This document shows positions 38,116-50,334 of a stretch of 64,000 bases of DNA, in pieces. Both the position numbers and the translations under genes were made by a program. The notes under the pieces are model-generated. The model worked only from the letters and a program-made list of their open reading frames with translations. It had not been told where the DNA came from and made no database searches. Source of the stretch: Flaccisagitta enflata (taxonomy: Eukaryota; Chaetognatha; Sagittoidea; Aphragmophora). The stretch lies in NCBI GenBank assembly GCA_965153355.1, contig OZ231126.1, positions 46,376,001 to 46,440,000 on the forward strand, given 5' to 3'. How positions within the stretch are numbered: position 1 is the stretch's first letter; each line of letters opens with the position of its first letter.

Positions 38116-41100
38116 ATGCGCCCTTGGGATTTGAGATCCTTGTCCGCCCTCCGTTTGAGAAAGATGACTCTGATGATGATTTCTGCCATCGCATTGCTGA
38201 CGTTTTGCATGATTTTGAAGTTGACATCGAGCGAACTTGACGGCGTCTCGAATACTCATCCATCGCCCAAGGAAGTGCGGAAAAGTGAGGACAAAAAATG
38301 GCGGCAACAATCGCAAATCGAGCAGCTGACCGAGCACATCGAACGAATGGAGAAAAGAATCGTGGAATTAGAGGCTTCCAGGAAAAGCTATCCCACGGTC
38401 CAATTTCGTAACGTTAAAGATCGAAAGCGAATCCTGATCACGGGAGGCGCGGGCTTTGTTGGAAGTCACTTGACCGATAAACTGATGGCGGAAGGCCACG
38501 AGGTAAGTCTTATGTATCGTCGCTGGCGTCGCGGCGGATTTTTTCTGGCAAAGCGTCTAACTTCATCTAACATCTCACTGTGGTGTTAGTGGCAGGGCGA
38601 TAAGGCCAGGATTTGGTTTAAAGTGTGTAGAACAATATAGGTCACAGTGCAAACGAAGACGAAATTTGACCAGTCAAAGAGTGATGAAAACAAAATTATC
38701 ATAATCATGAATTTTTTTTACCATTCTATAAAATAGTATATGGGGTGTTAAAATGTAAAAAATCAATGCAAAATCTTTTTTCGTTTGGGAGCTACGTCAA
38801 AAAATGTAATTTTAAAAAGTTATTTAATGAAGGCTAACTTCAAATGCAATTTTTGGTACTTTAAAGCGCTCCAATTTTGATGAAATTTTACATGGAGGTA
38901 GTACTTGATATGAAGTACCTCCAGTGAAAATTTTGTCCGAATCGGTTGACTTTAAGGGGGGTAATAACCACATTTTTCATCGACTTTACAAAAAAAAACA
39001 TGTTTTTTTCTTAATTTGGATATCTGAAAATTATCACATATTAAACTTTTTTTTTTACAACTTATTTAGGGTCTATTTTATGTGCATGCCAAGTGTCAGG
39101 GCCATAATTCAACTTTTTGAAAGCTTAAAGAGTGAAAAAAAGCTTAAAATTAGCAAATTTTGCAATCTTTTGTTGACAGCCCTTTAATAAATTGTTATTT
39201 GACACAAAAAAATACCTCACAGGGTCATGAACATTTTACAGGCATCACCAACAGTCCCCTTAAGGAATTTTGGCCCATAGTTTATATGTTCCTGCTATGC
39301 CATATCAAAGTATACAAAATTATGTTCTAAGAACATCAAAAAACTTTCCTCAATTGACTTTTGTCATAGGAGTAGAAAAAACAAGGCCAAGTGAAGGCCA
39401 ATAAGTGCGCCTCGCTTGATTAAGATTTTGTGAATAAACGTTTTTGATGAATGAATGAATGAATGAATGAATGAATGAATGAATGAATGAATGAATGTGG
39501 TTAGTCATGAAAGGTGATAGGAATGAAAAAGACGTCAGAATCAGCCATTTTGCGCATTTCAAACATTTGCGTGACCGACCGACCAACCAATCAACCAACC
39601 AACCGACCAACAGACATGACCTCTTATAGAAGTGCGAGGACGCTCTTAAAAAGACTGAAAAGGGTAGAGGCATAAGTATTTACATAATGGAGACACCAGC
39701 CATTGAGACTGATTACCATGCCTCAGAATTGCAGACTTAGTGTGTACATAAACAAGACACATCAGCTTCACGATTGCAAAAACTAGCCTCACTCCATTTA
39801 GAAAAGCACTTACGCTTACTATCCATATTGTTCAATAAATTGGGATTCAAATTTTCTTACAAAAATATATATTTAAACAGTTCAATAAATAAGAACAAAT
39901 AAATAAGCGTAAATAACATCAGTGAGAAACTGTCGTCAATTCTTAGCAGTGACAATAACTATGAAGTGATACCCAGTTATAAGGCTCAGATTTTATCAAT
40001 GAATAGAAATCAAGATCCCTTAGTCTTAGAAATAGTACAAATATTTGCGCAAATTGATGCTAGAACATTTTCTATATTCCCATTACAAAATACAAGCTGG
40101 AAAGGAGAAAGATTGAATATGGAAAATTGGGCTACATTCACCTTAATATTGACGACCAAAAAGCCTTATTAAAAAGAGTAAATCAACCTCACACACAACC
40201 TCACAACCTCACGCATTGTTCTTTTTTTTTTCTGTCCGCTGTTTACTAGTTTTTATGTCGGCACTTTCTCTTCGCCTCCTTCTCCTTCTACTTTCCCTTC
40301 TTCCTTCTTCCTCTCCTTCTCCCTCTTTTTCTCCTTTTTCTCCTTTTTGGGCAGCGGCCCCGGAGGGGCCGATGACCTATGATTCCACATAGGGCAATTT
40401 TCTCCGGTTTCCGTTTTCCGTCCGTCCCCCCCCTCCCCCAAGCCTCAAATAAAGCCTCTAAGACCCCAAATCAGGCCTTTTCAACTCCAAATCAAACCAT
40501 TCTGACCCCAAATCAGGCCTCTCAGACCTCAAATCAGGCCTCCCAGACCCCAAATCAGGCCTCTCAGACCCCAAATCAGGCCTCCCAGACCGCAGATCAG
40601 GCTTCTCAGACCCCAGATCAGGCTTCTCAGACCCCAGATCAGGCTCCTCAGACCCCAAGTTAGGCCTCAGACCCCATGTCAGGCTTTTCAGACCCCAAAT
40701 TAGACCCCTCAGACCCAAATAAGGCCTTTACAGACCCCAAATCAGCCTCTCAGACCCCAAACCACGCCTCTCACACCCTAAATCAGACCTTTCAGAGCCA
40801 AAATCAGGCCTTTCAGCCCTCCAAACCAGCTTCTCACACTGGAAAAAATTATCCTATGTGGAATCATAGGTCATAGGCCCCTCCGGGGCCGCTGCCCCTC
40901 TCATATTCTCATTCCCACATACACTAACTTAGGGGCATCGGGTACCGCTGACCATGTAACGCTTTTGCGACTATTCTCCCTCTTCTCCTTCTCCTTCTTC
41001 TTCTTCTTCTTCTTCTTCTTCTTTTTCTTTTTCTTCTTTTCCTGTTCTATCACTTTCTACTGTTCCCGTCCTTGTATATTTCTCTCCTTTTGGGCAGCGG

Positions 41101-41971
41101 CCCGAAGAAACGAGGTCCTGTAGACCCTGGGGGACTTTCGTTCGTCCGTTAGATTCGTTCGTCGTTCGTTCGTTCGTTCGTCGTCCCCCCCCCCCCTCAG
41201 GCTCCTCAGGCCTCAAATCTGGCCTCTGAGACTCAAATCTGGCTCTCAGACCCAATCGCTCTCAGGCCTCAAATCCAGCATCTCAGGCTTCAAATCCAGC
41301 CTCTCAAGCCTCAAATCCAGCCTCTCAGGCCTCAGCCTTTATCTTTACAAAATTAGGCTTCTTAGGCCTCAAATCCAAACCTCAGGCGTCAAACCTGGCC
41401 TCTTAGGCCTCAAGCTAAGCCTCTCAGGCCTCAAACCAGCTATCTAAGCCTCAATTTACCTTTAATCCAGCTCTCTTAAGCCTCCAGTCAGCCCTCCCAA
41501 GCTTCTGATGGGCATTCTAAGGCCTTACATCAGCCTTCTTAGACCTCAGTTTAGGCTCTTGGGCCTTCAGTCAGCCCTCTATGCATCTCATCCACTTCTT
41601 CAGGCAGGCAGAAAGTCCCCTGTGTTCTGGGACTTCGTCATGGGACCGCTGCCCTGCTTCCCCTCACTCAATTCACCAATCACTCTGAGAAAACAGGGCA
41701 AGGTATCATGACCCACATATTGCTTATGAGCGACCTGTTTCTTTTTTCTTCTTCTTATTCTCCTTCTTCTTCTTCTTCTTCTTCTTCTTCTTCTTCTTCT
41801 TCTTCTTTGTCTTCTTCTTCTTCTTCTTCTTCTTTTCTTCTTCTTTTTCTTCTTCTTCTTTTTCAACTTTTTGTTGTTCTTCTTTTTCTTCTTCTTTTTC
41901 TTCTTCTTTTTCTTTTTCTTCTTATTTGACTTCTCTCTTCTTCTTCTTCTTCTTCTTCTTCTTCTTCTTCT

Positions 41972-42069
<98 letters not shown>

Positions 42070-44525
42070 CATTCTCAATTGCGCCTGAAGAAATACCCAC
42101 ATCTTCTTATCGTTCAATTCCGAAAACAAAATCTGCAAAATTCCATTTGAGTGTTCTCGCGTAAAAGTCTAAGTTTGCATAGAAACGCAAAAAATCAAAA
42201 AAATAAACACATGGCTCTGTTCTACATTCATCAGAGATCACAGCTATGTTCTTGAAAATGCAAAATTTGACTCGTAGAGGCCGTCTTAGAATTTTACGTC
42301 CAAGAAATAATATTATCAACAGCTGTCACCCTTGGTCTTTTTTCTGGAGTAAGGTCAAGATAAGCGGAAAAAAACTTTCGGGAAGGCAAATTTTTGAGAC
42401 CTAATGATGGTCAGGGTTCCAACTGACAAAGGTCAAAAGGCAGTTTTGTGTTTGAGTGAGTTATGATGATACAATACATCTAAATTCCCTGACTTCTCTG
42501 AATATGCAAATTGGCTTCGCAACCTGAGTAGACTTAGACTCGAAAATTTTCCTAGGTCAGTCAGTAGCTCAATCTTTTGCATGGACCTGCTCAACGCTTT
42601 CAATAATGCACGTTTCAAATTTCAAGGTTCTGGCTCAAATACTTTAGAAGTTATGAGCATTTGTTTGAACCATATCAAACTAAAAAAATTCCAGGAGAAT
42701 CATTAAACTTTCTTTTGAAATGTGGCCGACACAAAAATTTTCTAAGTTTTTTTGAAAAAAGTAAAATTACAAGATTTTGGATCTAGACGAATCAAGCAAT
42801 TTCCTATCAAATGAACCCCATTTTTTTTTTTGAAAAAAAAAAATCCTAATTAAGGGCTTTTTGGGGCCCCTAGGGGCCCCTAAGAAGTTCAAAATTTTTG
42901 TCAATGAGATCAACAGAGTTATGTGCATATGCCAACGTATCTTTCAGGAACAAATTCAAGCAGATTAGTTCAAGCTAGAGCTCATGCCGTTACTACCTTC
43001 GGACCGGCCGCATATAAAAGAAAAATATAAAAATTCACAAGGACTTAGATTTATGATCTGAGGTCAACATCTAAACCTGAGGGAGGTACATATTTTTAGG
43101 GATTTTTTGCTTTTTGGCTGGGAGTAAATACCAGCAAACAAAAGTAGTCATACCGTAGGTTTATGGCACCACCCATGACCGATTATTTAGTCTCCGGGTC
43201 TATATCATACAAAGAAAATATGATATCACACTCAAGTGGAAGGAAAATGTCGCAACGCTAGATTCTCTCTTTGTTGGCATTTCCCAAATAGTTTTTTGCT
43301 GTTTCTTTCTTATTCCTTGACTTGGAATCGGTTCAAGCATGTCAATGGGTACCTGGGCTATTCCCCCACCGGTGTAAAGGACAAAGAGAACAAAACGGAA
43401 ACGCTTTAAGTGTGTTTTAAACCTGAAAAATGGATGAAAATGATGTTTTTTGATCGTTTGCTTTGCGACATAGGATCATGGACAAGATTTTGGAACTTAT
43501 TTGTTAGATTTTTATCTAGCCTTGACGCTTATTGACCCACTGATCGCGTACTGAAGACCGCCTGATTGCGAATTTTGGATTTTCTGTTTTCCTCTACCAA
43601 TTTCCTTTGCCTCCTTTATCTCAATTCTTAGGTGGTAGTCGTGGACAACTTTTTCACCGGACGTAAGCGAAACGTAGAGCACTGGATCGGCCACCCCAAT
43701 TTTGAGTTGATCAATCACGACGTGGTGAATTCCATTTATATTGAAGTGGACCAAATTTACCATTTGGCGTCACCGGCGTCACCGCCAAATTACATGTACA
43801 ATCCCATTAAGACAATCAAAACGAATACCGTTGGCACCATCAATATGCTGGGACTGGCGAAACGCGTCAACGCTCGACTTTTGCTCGCCTCCACTTCCGA
43901 GGTGTATGGTGATCCCGACCAACATCCGCAAAAGGAGACCTATTGGGGCCACGTCAATCCCATCGGACCGCGCGCGTGCTACGACGAAGGAAAACGCGTG
44001 GCCGAGACAATGTGCTACGCTTACCAGAAACAAGAACAAGTGCAAGTACGTGTGGCGCGTATCTTTAACACGTTCGGACCGCGCATGCACCTGAACGACG
44101 GTCGCGTCGTATCCAACTTCATCATACAAGCGCTTCAAAACAAACCCATCACTGTTTACGGTAGTGGCTCTCAAACTAGGAGCTTTCAATACGTGTCGGA
44201 CTTGGTCGACGGGCTAATCGCTTTGATGAACTCGAATTACTCTCAACCGGTGAATTTGGGTAATCCCGAAGAGCACACCATTTTGGACTTTGCCAAAATC
44301 ATCAAAAAGTTGGTTGGGGGAAATTCGGAAGTGAAGCACGATCCCATGCCGGAGGACGATCCCCGACGACGACGACCCGACATCGACAGGGCCAAAAAGA
44401 CTCTCGGTTGGGAACCAAAAATCTCCATGAGAGAAGGTCTCAACAGAACCATCGCCTTTTTCCGTGAGGAATTGAAAAGAACGACATTGGAAACGTATGA
44501 AAAGCCGCAACTAGGCGCCAGTTGA
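38116..44525 (+). CDS. UXS1: UDP-glucuronic acid decarboxylase 1
   Basis: Two exons, 38116-38502 and 43632-44525 (donor GAG/GTAAGT, acceptor TTCTTAG), phase 0, 426 residues (human 420). The enzyme converts UDP-glucuronate to UDP-xylose, used to start glycosaminoglycan chains, as a type II membrane protein of the Golgi. A short basic cytoplasmic tail leads to a membrane anchor (about 18-36), then a coiled coil (about 58-90). The Rossmann SDR domain has GGAGFVG at 110-116, [29 protein letters not shown], and the catalytic pair Tyr246 and Lys250 (YDEGK). [11 protein letters not shown] and GNPEEHTI are near-invariant in UXS. The 5129-bp intron holds family A and B repeats and a long TTC/CT array. 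AATAAA follows at 44708-44713; a 10-base N gap lies 18 bases after the stop. Confidence 0.96.
38640..39370. other. UXS1 intron, unassigned sequence
   Basis: A segment near 38645 (GTGCAAACGAAGACGAAATT) resembles the end of the TTAA-flanked element at 12153-12761, but no matching second end is seen. Confidence 0.35.
39379..39653. mobile_element. Family A-prime element in UXS1 intron
   Basis: AACAAGGCCAAGTGAAGGCC at the left, a GAAT microsatellite (39448-39496), GACCGACCGACCAACC tract, CCTCTTATAGAAG and a decayed hairpin GTGCGAGGACGCTC followed by TTAAAAA. Same layout as 28228-28523. Confidence 0.75.
40349..40970. mobile_element. Family B element copy with complete ends
   Basis: TGGGCAGCGGCCCCGGAGGG at the left mirrors CCTCCGGGGCCGCTGCCC (40870-40888). 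Inside the ends, GACCTATGATTCCACATAGG is mirrored by CCTATGTGGAATCATAGGTC. The core is a 19-nt tandem repeat (CTCAGACCCCAAATCAGGC) for about 350 bases. This copy has replaced the usual CCTGTAGAACACAGG inner hairpin with a different but still paired sequence. Confidence 0.8.
41091..41737. mobile_element. Family B element copy
   Basis: TGGGCAGCGGCCCGAAGAAA and GGTCCTGTAGACCCTGGGGG at the left; CCCCTGTGTTCTGGGACTTC and GGGACCGCTGCCCTG at the right. The core is CTCAGGCCTCAAATCCAGC-type units from 41210 to 41590. TTCG tetranucleotides (41148-41185) take the place of the GACG run. Confidence 0.72.
41747..42066. repeat. (TTC)n followed by (CT)n
   Basis: About 225 bases of TTC with interruptions, then about 92 bases of pure CT. 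A shorter TTC array is at 40985-41035. Confidence 0.97.
42070..43630. other. UXS1 intron, 3' part
   Basis: No exon or clear repeat boundaries. CTTGAAAATGCAAAATTTGA with CGTCTTAGAATTTTA (42250-42300) recalls the interior of the 12153-12761 element. Confidence 0.4.
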
Positions 44526-44543
44526 TTTGCCCCTCTACCCGTG

Positions 44544-44553
44544 NNNNNNNNNN
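44544..44553. other. Assembly gap (10 N)
   Basis: Ten N bases in the UXS1 3' UTR; true length unknown. Confidence 1.
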
Positions 44554-44707
44554 AGTCTGACTTCAAAAATCCATGTTCTTATAAAATGAAAAGCGTGTAT
44601 TAGATGGAATTTTTTACAATATTAGTTGGAATTTTTTATAATATTTTTTTCATTTGCTAACTTTATCAAGTTTAAAGAATGTAATGTATTTCTAAATGCT
44701 GTTTTAA

Positions 44708-44713
44708 AATAAA
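44708..44713 (+). terminator. Polyadenylation signal of UXS1
   Basis: AATAAA 183 bases after the UXS1 stop (plus the unknown gap length). It is the only canonical signal in this stretch. Confidence 0.6.
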
Positions 44714-44924
44714 TTCTGATTTAAATTAAACAAGGTCATTAGACTTAAGTTGCGAGCATTGGAATTTCAAAAAAAAAATCAGCTTTGATGAAAACAAGAT
44801 GAGTGATTAAATTTCATCTCTCAAGGCATAATTACATATTATGTAAAAGGATGAATAAGCTAAGTGATATTTACCATTATCCCATTAATTATTGCATCAG
44901 TACAGCTCTGTCTAATTTTTTTTC

Positions 44925-44938
44925 TTTTTTTTTTTTTT

Positions 44939-45009
<71 letters not shown>
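44925..45009. repeat. (T)n(CT)n
   Basis: A T run followed by about 66 bases of CT. Confidence 0.95.
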
Positions 45010-45012
<3 letters not shown>

Positions 45013-45320
45013 CCTCTCAATCTCAATCTCTTTCTTTCTCTTTACCATCTAGCTCATAGCTCATAGCTCATACGGACACTTGAAAAATAGCATCAACTTA
45101 GGAGAGGTGCTGCGCTTTAACAAATTGAGTTACTGACACCAGATTAGGCCCATTTTAAAGAGTTGTTTAAGAACTTTCAAATACGTCCAATCTGGGGTCA
45201 GTAACCTAATTTGCTTAGGCGCACCAGCTTGCTAAAGTTGATTCTCATTTTCAAATGTCCGCATATTTATAAGCTAAGTAATAATCTCTTTCTTTCTCTC
45301 GTTTATTCTCTTTTTTTTTT

Positions 45321-45324
<4 letters not shown>

Positions 45325-45380
<56 letters not shown>

Positions 45381-45400
45381 TTTTCTCTCTTTCTCTCTCC
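45325..45400. repeat. (CT)n microsatellite
   Basis: CT array with TTT interruptions at its right end. Confidence 0.93.
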
Positions 45401-46472
45401 TTTTCTCTGTTTCATATGTAAAGCAAACAGTCTCAGCTCCTATGTATTTTTGAACAAGTAACAACGTAGCTGTATTATCATGTCACTATCTTTTACTATT
45501 AGATTCTTAGGTTAGATTTAAATACACAAAATAGCCATACTGTATTTTGATTTCATAATAAAAGCGTGGCGGTCCCGGAAATGTGGGACGGTCCCAAAAA
45601 TTGCAGGACCAAAAATTTGCAGCCAATTCATGCTGTGCGCCTGCCGAATAATCTTATTTGTTCTTGCGCAACTTTTACACTATTTGCTTTAAATTGCGGC
45701 AATCTGTTTCTTTTTAGCTTAGATCTGCATTTATTATTAAAGAGCATTTAAAAATACACTATATTTAAAAATTAGATAAAGTTAGCAAATTAAAAAAGAA
45801 TTGTAAAAATTTCCATCTAACATTATAAACTAATCAGATTTTTTGTGAATGCATCTCTGAATCATGATATTCAGATTCAGAAATTTTTGTTTTAATATCA
45901 AAGAAAACCATTAGTTTTGGTTTATTACATGAGAATAGGGACTATAAACATTGAAAATTATCAAAAACTATTAGCTTACAGCTTTTTTCCATTGAAAATC
46001 AGAAGGATCATATAATTAAGCGAGATTATCAAAAGCAATGAAAACAATGATGATCTAATTCTGATCTGACGTCGCGTTTTCTGATCTGGTTTTTCTGATC
46101 TGACATCGCGTCGTCAGATTTCTCAGCTGTTTTTCCGCCATTCGAGTGCAAAAGCGCCGACACAATCCGGTACTCCGAAACTACTCGACAGCGGCTGCTC
46201 TTTTGTTCGGAAAGAAAGGTTTCCATGGAATCCTAGACGCACTGGTCTCTATCATGTTATACCCATAAATCGTTACGTCATGTCATGATAAACAAGAGCA
46301 ACTCGAGCTGGAGGATACATCGTGAGAAGCAAATCTGGCCCAACCCCCTACTTGCCATCCTGAACAAATCACAGCCTGCGTTACATGACCTCAAATTACC
46401 ATGCCTTAGATGACATTCTGAGGTTCCACAATTCAATACAAGCGCCCAAAAAAAAAAAAAAAAATCGTTCCA
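45400..46472. other. Upstream region of the CFAP97D-like gene
   Basis: No other gene. TCTGATCTGACGTCGCG and TCTGATCTGACATCGCG form a direct repeat of about 17 bases near 46058-46110 in a more GC-rich segment that could be the promoter. Confidence 0.35.
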
Positions 46473-47359
46473 ATGAACCAAAGAGGGGGATCCGGCAGCA
46501 ACACAAACTCCAAAATGCACCGAGCGTATCAACCGCTGCTGCCAACGCACAATAAACTCCTTCAGAAGCGATGGGACGACAAATACTATAGCGAGCATAG
46601 GGATAAAGTTCGAGGAGCCAATCCCATGGTTGACACCAAACCACCACCGACGTATATGCATCTTCATTTGAAACTCAAGAAGTTACAGCTCGAAGAGGAA
46701 AGATTAGCACAGGTAGTAAAGGACTACTAGAGGTGAATCAGACAAAATGAGGGTCAAGGAGGCGTCAGATTATGCTTACATCAAATTATTCCACAGGTGG
46801 AGAGAGACAATCGGATCCTTTTGGAGAAAATGGCCCACATCATGAGAACCAGAGGAAGGGTTGATAATATCAACTCATATCAGTACAAAAGTCTCAACAA
46901 AGAGAAGCGACAAAGAGAACTGGTTCGAGTGACACAGGTGAGTATGCAACGTAGCCAAGACAAGCCAAAACGTGACCAAGACAAGCCAAAACTATGATTA
47001 AGACCGACCAATAAGGATTTGCAACAAACTATTTTAAATAATCCATTCCCTTCCTATTTAAAGCCTAGGTTTTGAATTCCATGGTAAGAGCATTTGTGCC
47101 GAACACAACACCGACCAATAACCTAATTCAATCGGTTGAAAATCAGGAAAATCAAGCGTTACTATCGAGAGTTCTCGCGAGAAAACCAGAATACTCAGTT
47201 CAACGGTATCGCAGCGAATGGAGCGACGTGATCAAATTCATGGATAACATCGCTTGCTACCCAGTGGATTGGTACCAAGACTACCTTGCCAGAAGGCGAT
47301 TACGCTCGGGTAAAGTAACTGAGTGGCTTCTCATGAAGAAAGAGCTTTACTATGTGTAA
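46473..47359 (+). CDS. CFAP97-domain (hemingway-like) ciliary/flagellar protein, CFAP97D1/2-like
   Basis: Three exons: 46473-46712, 46797-46937 and 47069-47359, all phase 0 GT-AG, 223 residues. Conserved CFAP97D landmarks appear in order: PMVDTKPPPTYMHLHLKLKK, LEEERLAQVERDNRILLEKM, SLNKEKRQRELVRVTQ, then ENQALLSRVLARKPEY and RYRSEWSD. CFAP97-family proteins are small coiled-coil proteins of motile cilia and sperm flagella. The exon 3 start is ambiguous: the acceptor with the good pyrimidine tract is at 47068, but one at 47146 (AATCAG/GAAAATCAAGC) would give VTQ-ENQALL spacing like that of human CFAP97D1 and drop 26 residues. A phase 1 donor inside exon 3 (47309/47310, CTCGG/GTAAAG) could instead splice to 47765 and give another C-terminus. 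Confidence 0.8.
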
Positions 47360-47764
47360 GCCATGACAGATATTCTATGTACTTGTCAATTATACGTATC
47401 ATCTCGCTTAACTTTTCTTCTAAGAGACATCTACTCTTTTGCTAGTAACCTTTCATTGAATTGGTCCGGTTTCACCAATTCAAAGAACATGCTGCGCCCA
47501 TTTCTTTTAAAAGTATAGACATATTGGTTTGTCGGAGTTCATCTAATCACTCCGATGATCTGAAAAATTCTAAAATTTTAACGAAATATTTGTAGAGATC
47601 GATTACATGCAACGAAGGAAGCTTTAGGAGGCAGATATTGAATGTAAATATGGATGTTAAACGACTAAACGCCATGATGCCGGATTGCCGGTACATGACC
47701 TGATGTAAAAAATGTAAGGGCTTGACCAAATAACAGGCTTAAGTTAATTTGCGTTTCTGTGTAG

Positions 47765-47941
47765 AAATGGATGGCGACGAAGAAGAGAGGCCAGAGGAGC
47801 TGGCCCCGCTTCCTCCCAGGACGCTTTCCGCACTGCCCAAAAAGAGCCGGAGGTCAGCGGGTAGCATAAGCGCAAGGAGTCAAGACAGCGGACATATGAG
47901 CGGCCGAGGCGATAGCGATGATGAATTAGCCCCTCAAAATG
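47765..47941 (+). CDS. Additional coding exon: CFAP97D C-terminus or first exon of another gene
   Basis: Acceptor TTTGCGTTTCTGTGTAG and donor AAAATG/GTAAGT bound an open segment encoding MDGDEEERPEELAPLPPRTL, then SALPKKSRRSAGSISARSQD and SGHMSGRGDSDDELAPQN. Its phase (two bases then ATG) fits a donor at 47309 of the preceding gene. Alternatively the ATG at 47767, two bases after the acceptor, starts a separate trans-spliced gene, as suggested for PGP. The product is acidic then Ser/Arg-rich, probably disordered, and not recognised. The next exon was not found. Confidence 0.5.
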
Positions 47942-49874
47942 GTAAGTGCTTGCAAACAGGGAAAATAGATAGTAACAAATACACACCGCCCGCAGCCACG
48001 GTAGGCAAGAACAGTAGGATCACATGCCCGCCAGCATAGCGGGTTCTTTCCAATCTTAAAGTGACGGTCTGGCTTAGGCAGGTTTTCAGATAATTATTCA
48101 TACCTGTAAGCTGTTGGGCGCCTCCGCTGAGCTAAGGTGGTAACCTTCAATGTTATTGATAAGAATATAACAAGATATCCTGTATATGTACGTCGAAACA
48201 CTCGTTTTATATGCTAAAATGATGCTATACGTGGGGATTTTTCTTGTAACAATTATGTAACATTGGTCATTTCTAGGTGTATTGACCGTAAAATGCTTAG
48301 AATATGAGGTGGTGTTAAGATTTCCCATCCCATTAGGTCCCTTGTGTCAAGGTCTATGCAAAAAAAAAGTGTGAAAAAACAATCCGATTGAAAAAATTGA
48401 CGCAAGTTTCCTACATCTAGGGTGAGGCGAATATTAGCCATATTCTTACTTAAAACTAGAAATGTTAATCATTATTTGTTTAAAAGAAAAAAAAGCCATC
48501 ATTTAAGACTTTTCGTAAGATACTCTTGCAGCCATGACCTTCCACTACGCCTGTAAAAATCCTGGTGGAATTTCTCCGTCTTGATCGTTCATTTTCATGA
48601 TATTAGTTTTCCCCAGTAATATTGGGGGTTTCGACCTTTCGACGCTTTTTAATTGTCCCGTCTTCTTCCGGTCTTTTCCTTTCACTCAGGAAATAGTCGC
48701 TAGATACCTTATGGTGCTAAAAATCATTTTCCCTTCAACCATGGCACCATAGCAACGTCTATAACCTTTAAAGTGATTGTCAGCATGTAAGCCGTCCTGG
48801 ATATGGGAGGATACGGAATATAGGTCGTAATATTGGGGGTTTCGACCTTTCGACGCTTTTGCGCGTAACAGACAAGCATCACTAAAACCTTCATAAAAAC
48901 TACAGTTTTCATCCGATTTGGATGAAATTTGATATTGAGGCATTAAAGAGACCCCGCTATAACCTACTAACTCTTCATAAGGCAACGATCGTGCGTTTGA
49001 GCCCAACTGGCCAAAAACTGGCCAAAATTGGCCAAAAAATGAAAAAACGTAGTATAACTTAGGCAAGCTTTTTCCGATTTGACCAAAACTTGGTGTATTG
49101 CCTAAAAATGGTAATCCTAAGCATAAGCATACAATTATGGCGGCAATAAGCTGTTACGCTGGACAAAATGGCAAAAAAACTGGCCAAAATTGGCTCAAAA
49201 TGGAAAAAGATTTAAGAACTTTGGTCATTTTCCAATTATTGAGTCTAAACGTGAGAGTCTCACAGTTAAACTTAATACATAATAACTATATGTGAAGACT
49301 TGAGTCGTGAATATTGTCCTTACAGACCAAAAATTGGCAAAAAATTGGCCAAAATTGCCTGAAACTGGCCAGAAATGAGAAAATGTGGAATAACAAAGGC
49401 TATCATCATACACTTCACTTGGTTAATGGACTCAAAATGGTAAAACCGAACTCACAAATACAAATTACGAGGATCTGAGTCATTCAGACTGCCAAACGAG
49501 CTAAAATTGGCCAATATTGTCCTAAGAAAGAGAAAAAATGTGCTAATTTGGGTTATTTTTCAAAAAGTGGAAATCAAATATGTATGAAGGTTCACCAAGT
49601 TAAATGCACACTTAAATGCCTACGAGATAAACTTGCTTTATCTGGTCCAAAAGAGGCCAAATGGCGGAAAGCAAAAGAGAAAACTACAGGGGTGTATATT
49701 ATTGAGTCTTTTTTCATTTTATTCCCCGCGCAACGCGGTTATATCTATGATTTTCTTCCCCTTATAGTAACAAAACAGTGTACTTCAGGTTAGAATAGGA
49801 TTAAATTGTGTTTTACTAATTGAGTTTTATGATTTGGTACTGTCAAAAGTTTTATTTTCCCAAATTTTCTTTTT
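47942..49874. other. Gene-free stretch with small repeats
   Basis: A direct repeat of about 33 bases (TAATATTGGGGGTTTCGACC...) occurs at 48618-48650 and 48829-48861. Between 49000 and 49520, GGCCAAAATTG and CCAAAAATTGGC motifs recur irregularly, like a decayed minisatellite of the family B core type. Confidence 0.45.
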
Positions 49875-50324
49875 GGGCAGCGGCCCCGAAGGGGACGAAG
49901 TCCTGTAGAACACAGGGGGACTTTCGTTTGTTTGTTTGTCTGTCCCCCCCATCAGGCCCCTCAGGCCTCAAATCAGGCCTCGCAGGCCTTGAATCGGGCC
50001 TCTCAAGCTTGAAATTTGGCCTGACTGGCCTCAAATCTGGCCTCTCAAGCCTCAAATCCAGCTTTTCAAATCCAGCCTCTCAGGCCTCATCAGGCCTGTC
50101 AGGCCTCCTCTGGCCTGTCTGGCCTCAAATTAGGCCTCTCAGGCCTTAAATCTGGCCTCTCAAGCCTCAAACTTGGCCTCAAATCTGGCCTCTCGGGCCT
50201 CAAATCTGGCCTGTCAGGCCTCAAATCCGGCCTGTCAGGCCTCATGGCCTCAAACCTGGCCTCTCAGGCCTCAAATTAGCCTTGGCAAAGCATTCAGACT
50301 CTTGGAGGCCTTCAATCAGAAGTC
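49875..50324. mobile_element. Family B element copy, cut by an assembly gap
   Basis: The left end GGGCAGCGGCCCCGAAGGGG, GACGAAGTCCTGTAGAACAC and AGGGGGACTTTCGTTTG is the clearest left end in the window. The core is CTCAGGCCTCAAATCTGGC-type units (17-20 nt) from 49965 to the gap. The right end is not visible. Confidence 0.75.
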
Positions 50325-50334
50325 NNNNNNNNNN
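50325..50334. other. Assembly gap (10 N)
   Basis: It interrupts the tandem core of the family B copy, as expected where repeats collapse. Confidence 1.
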
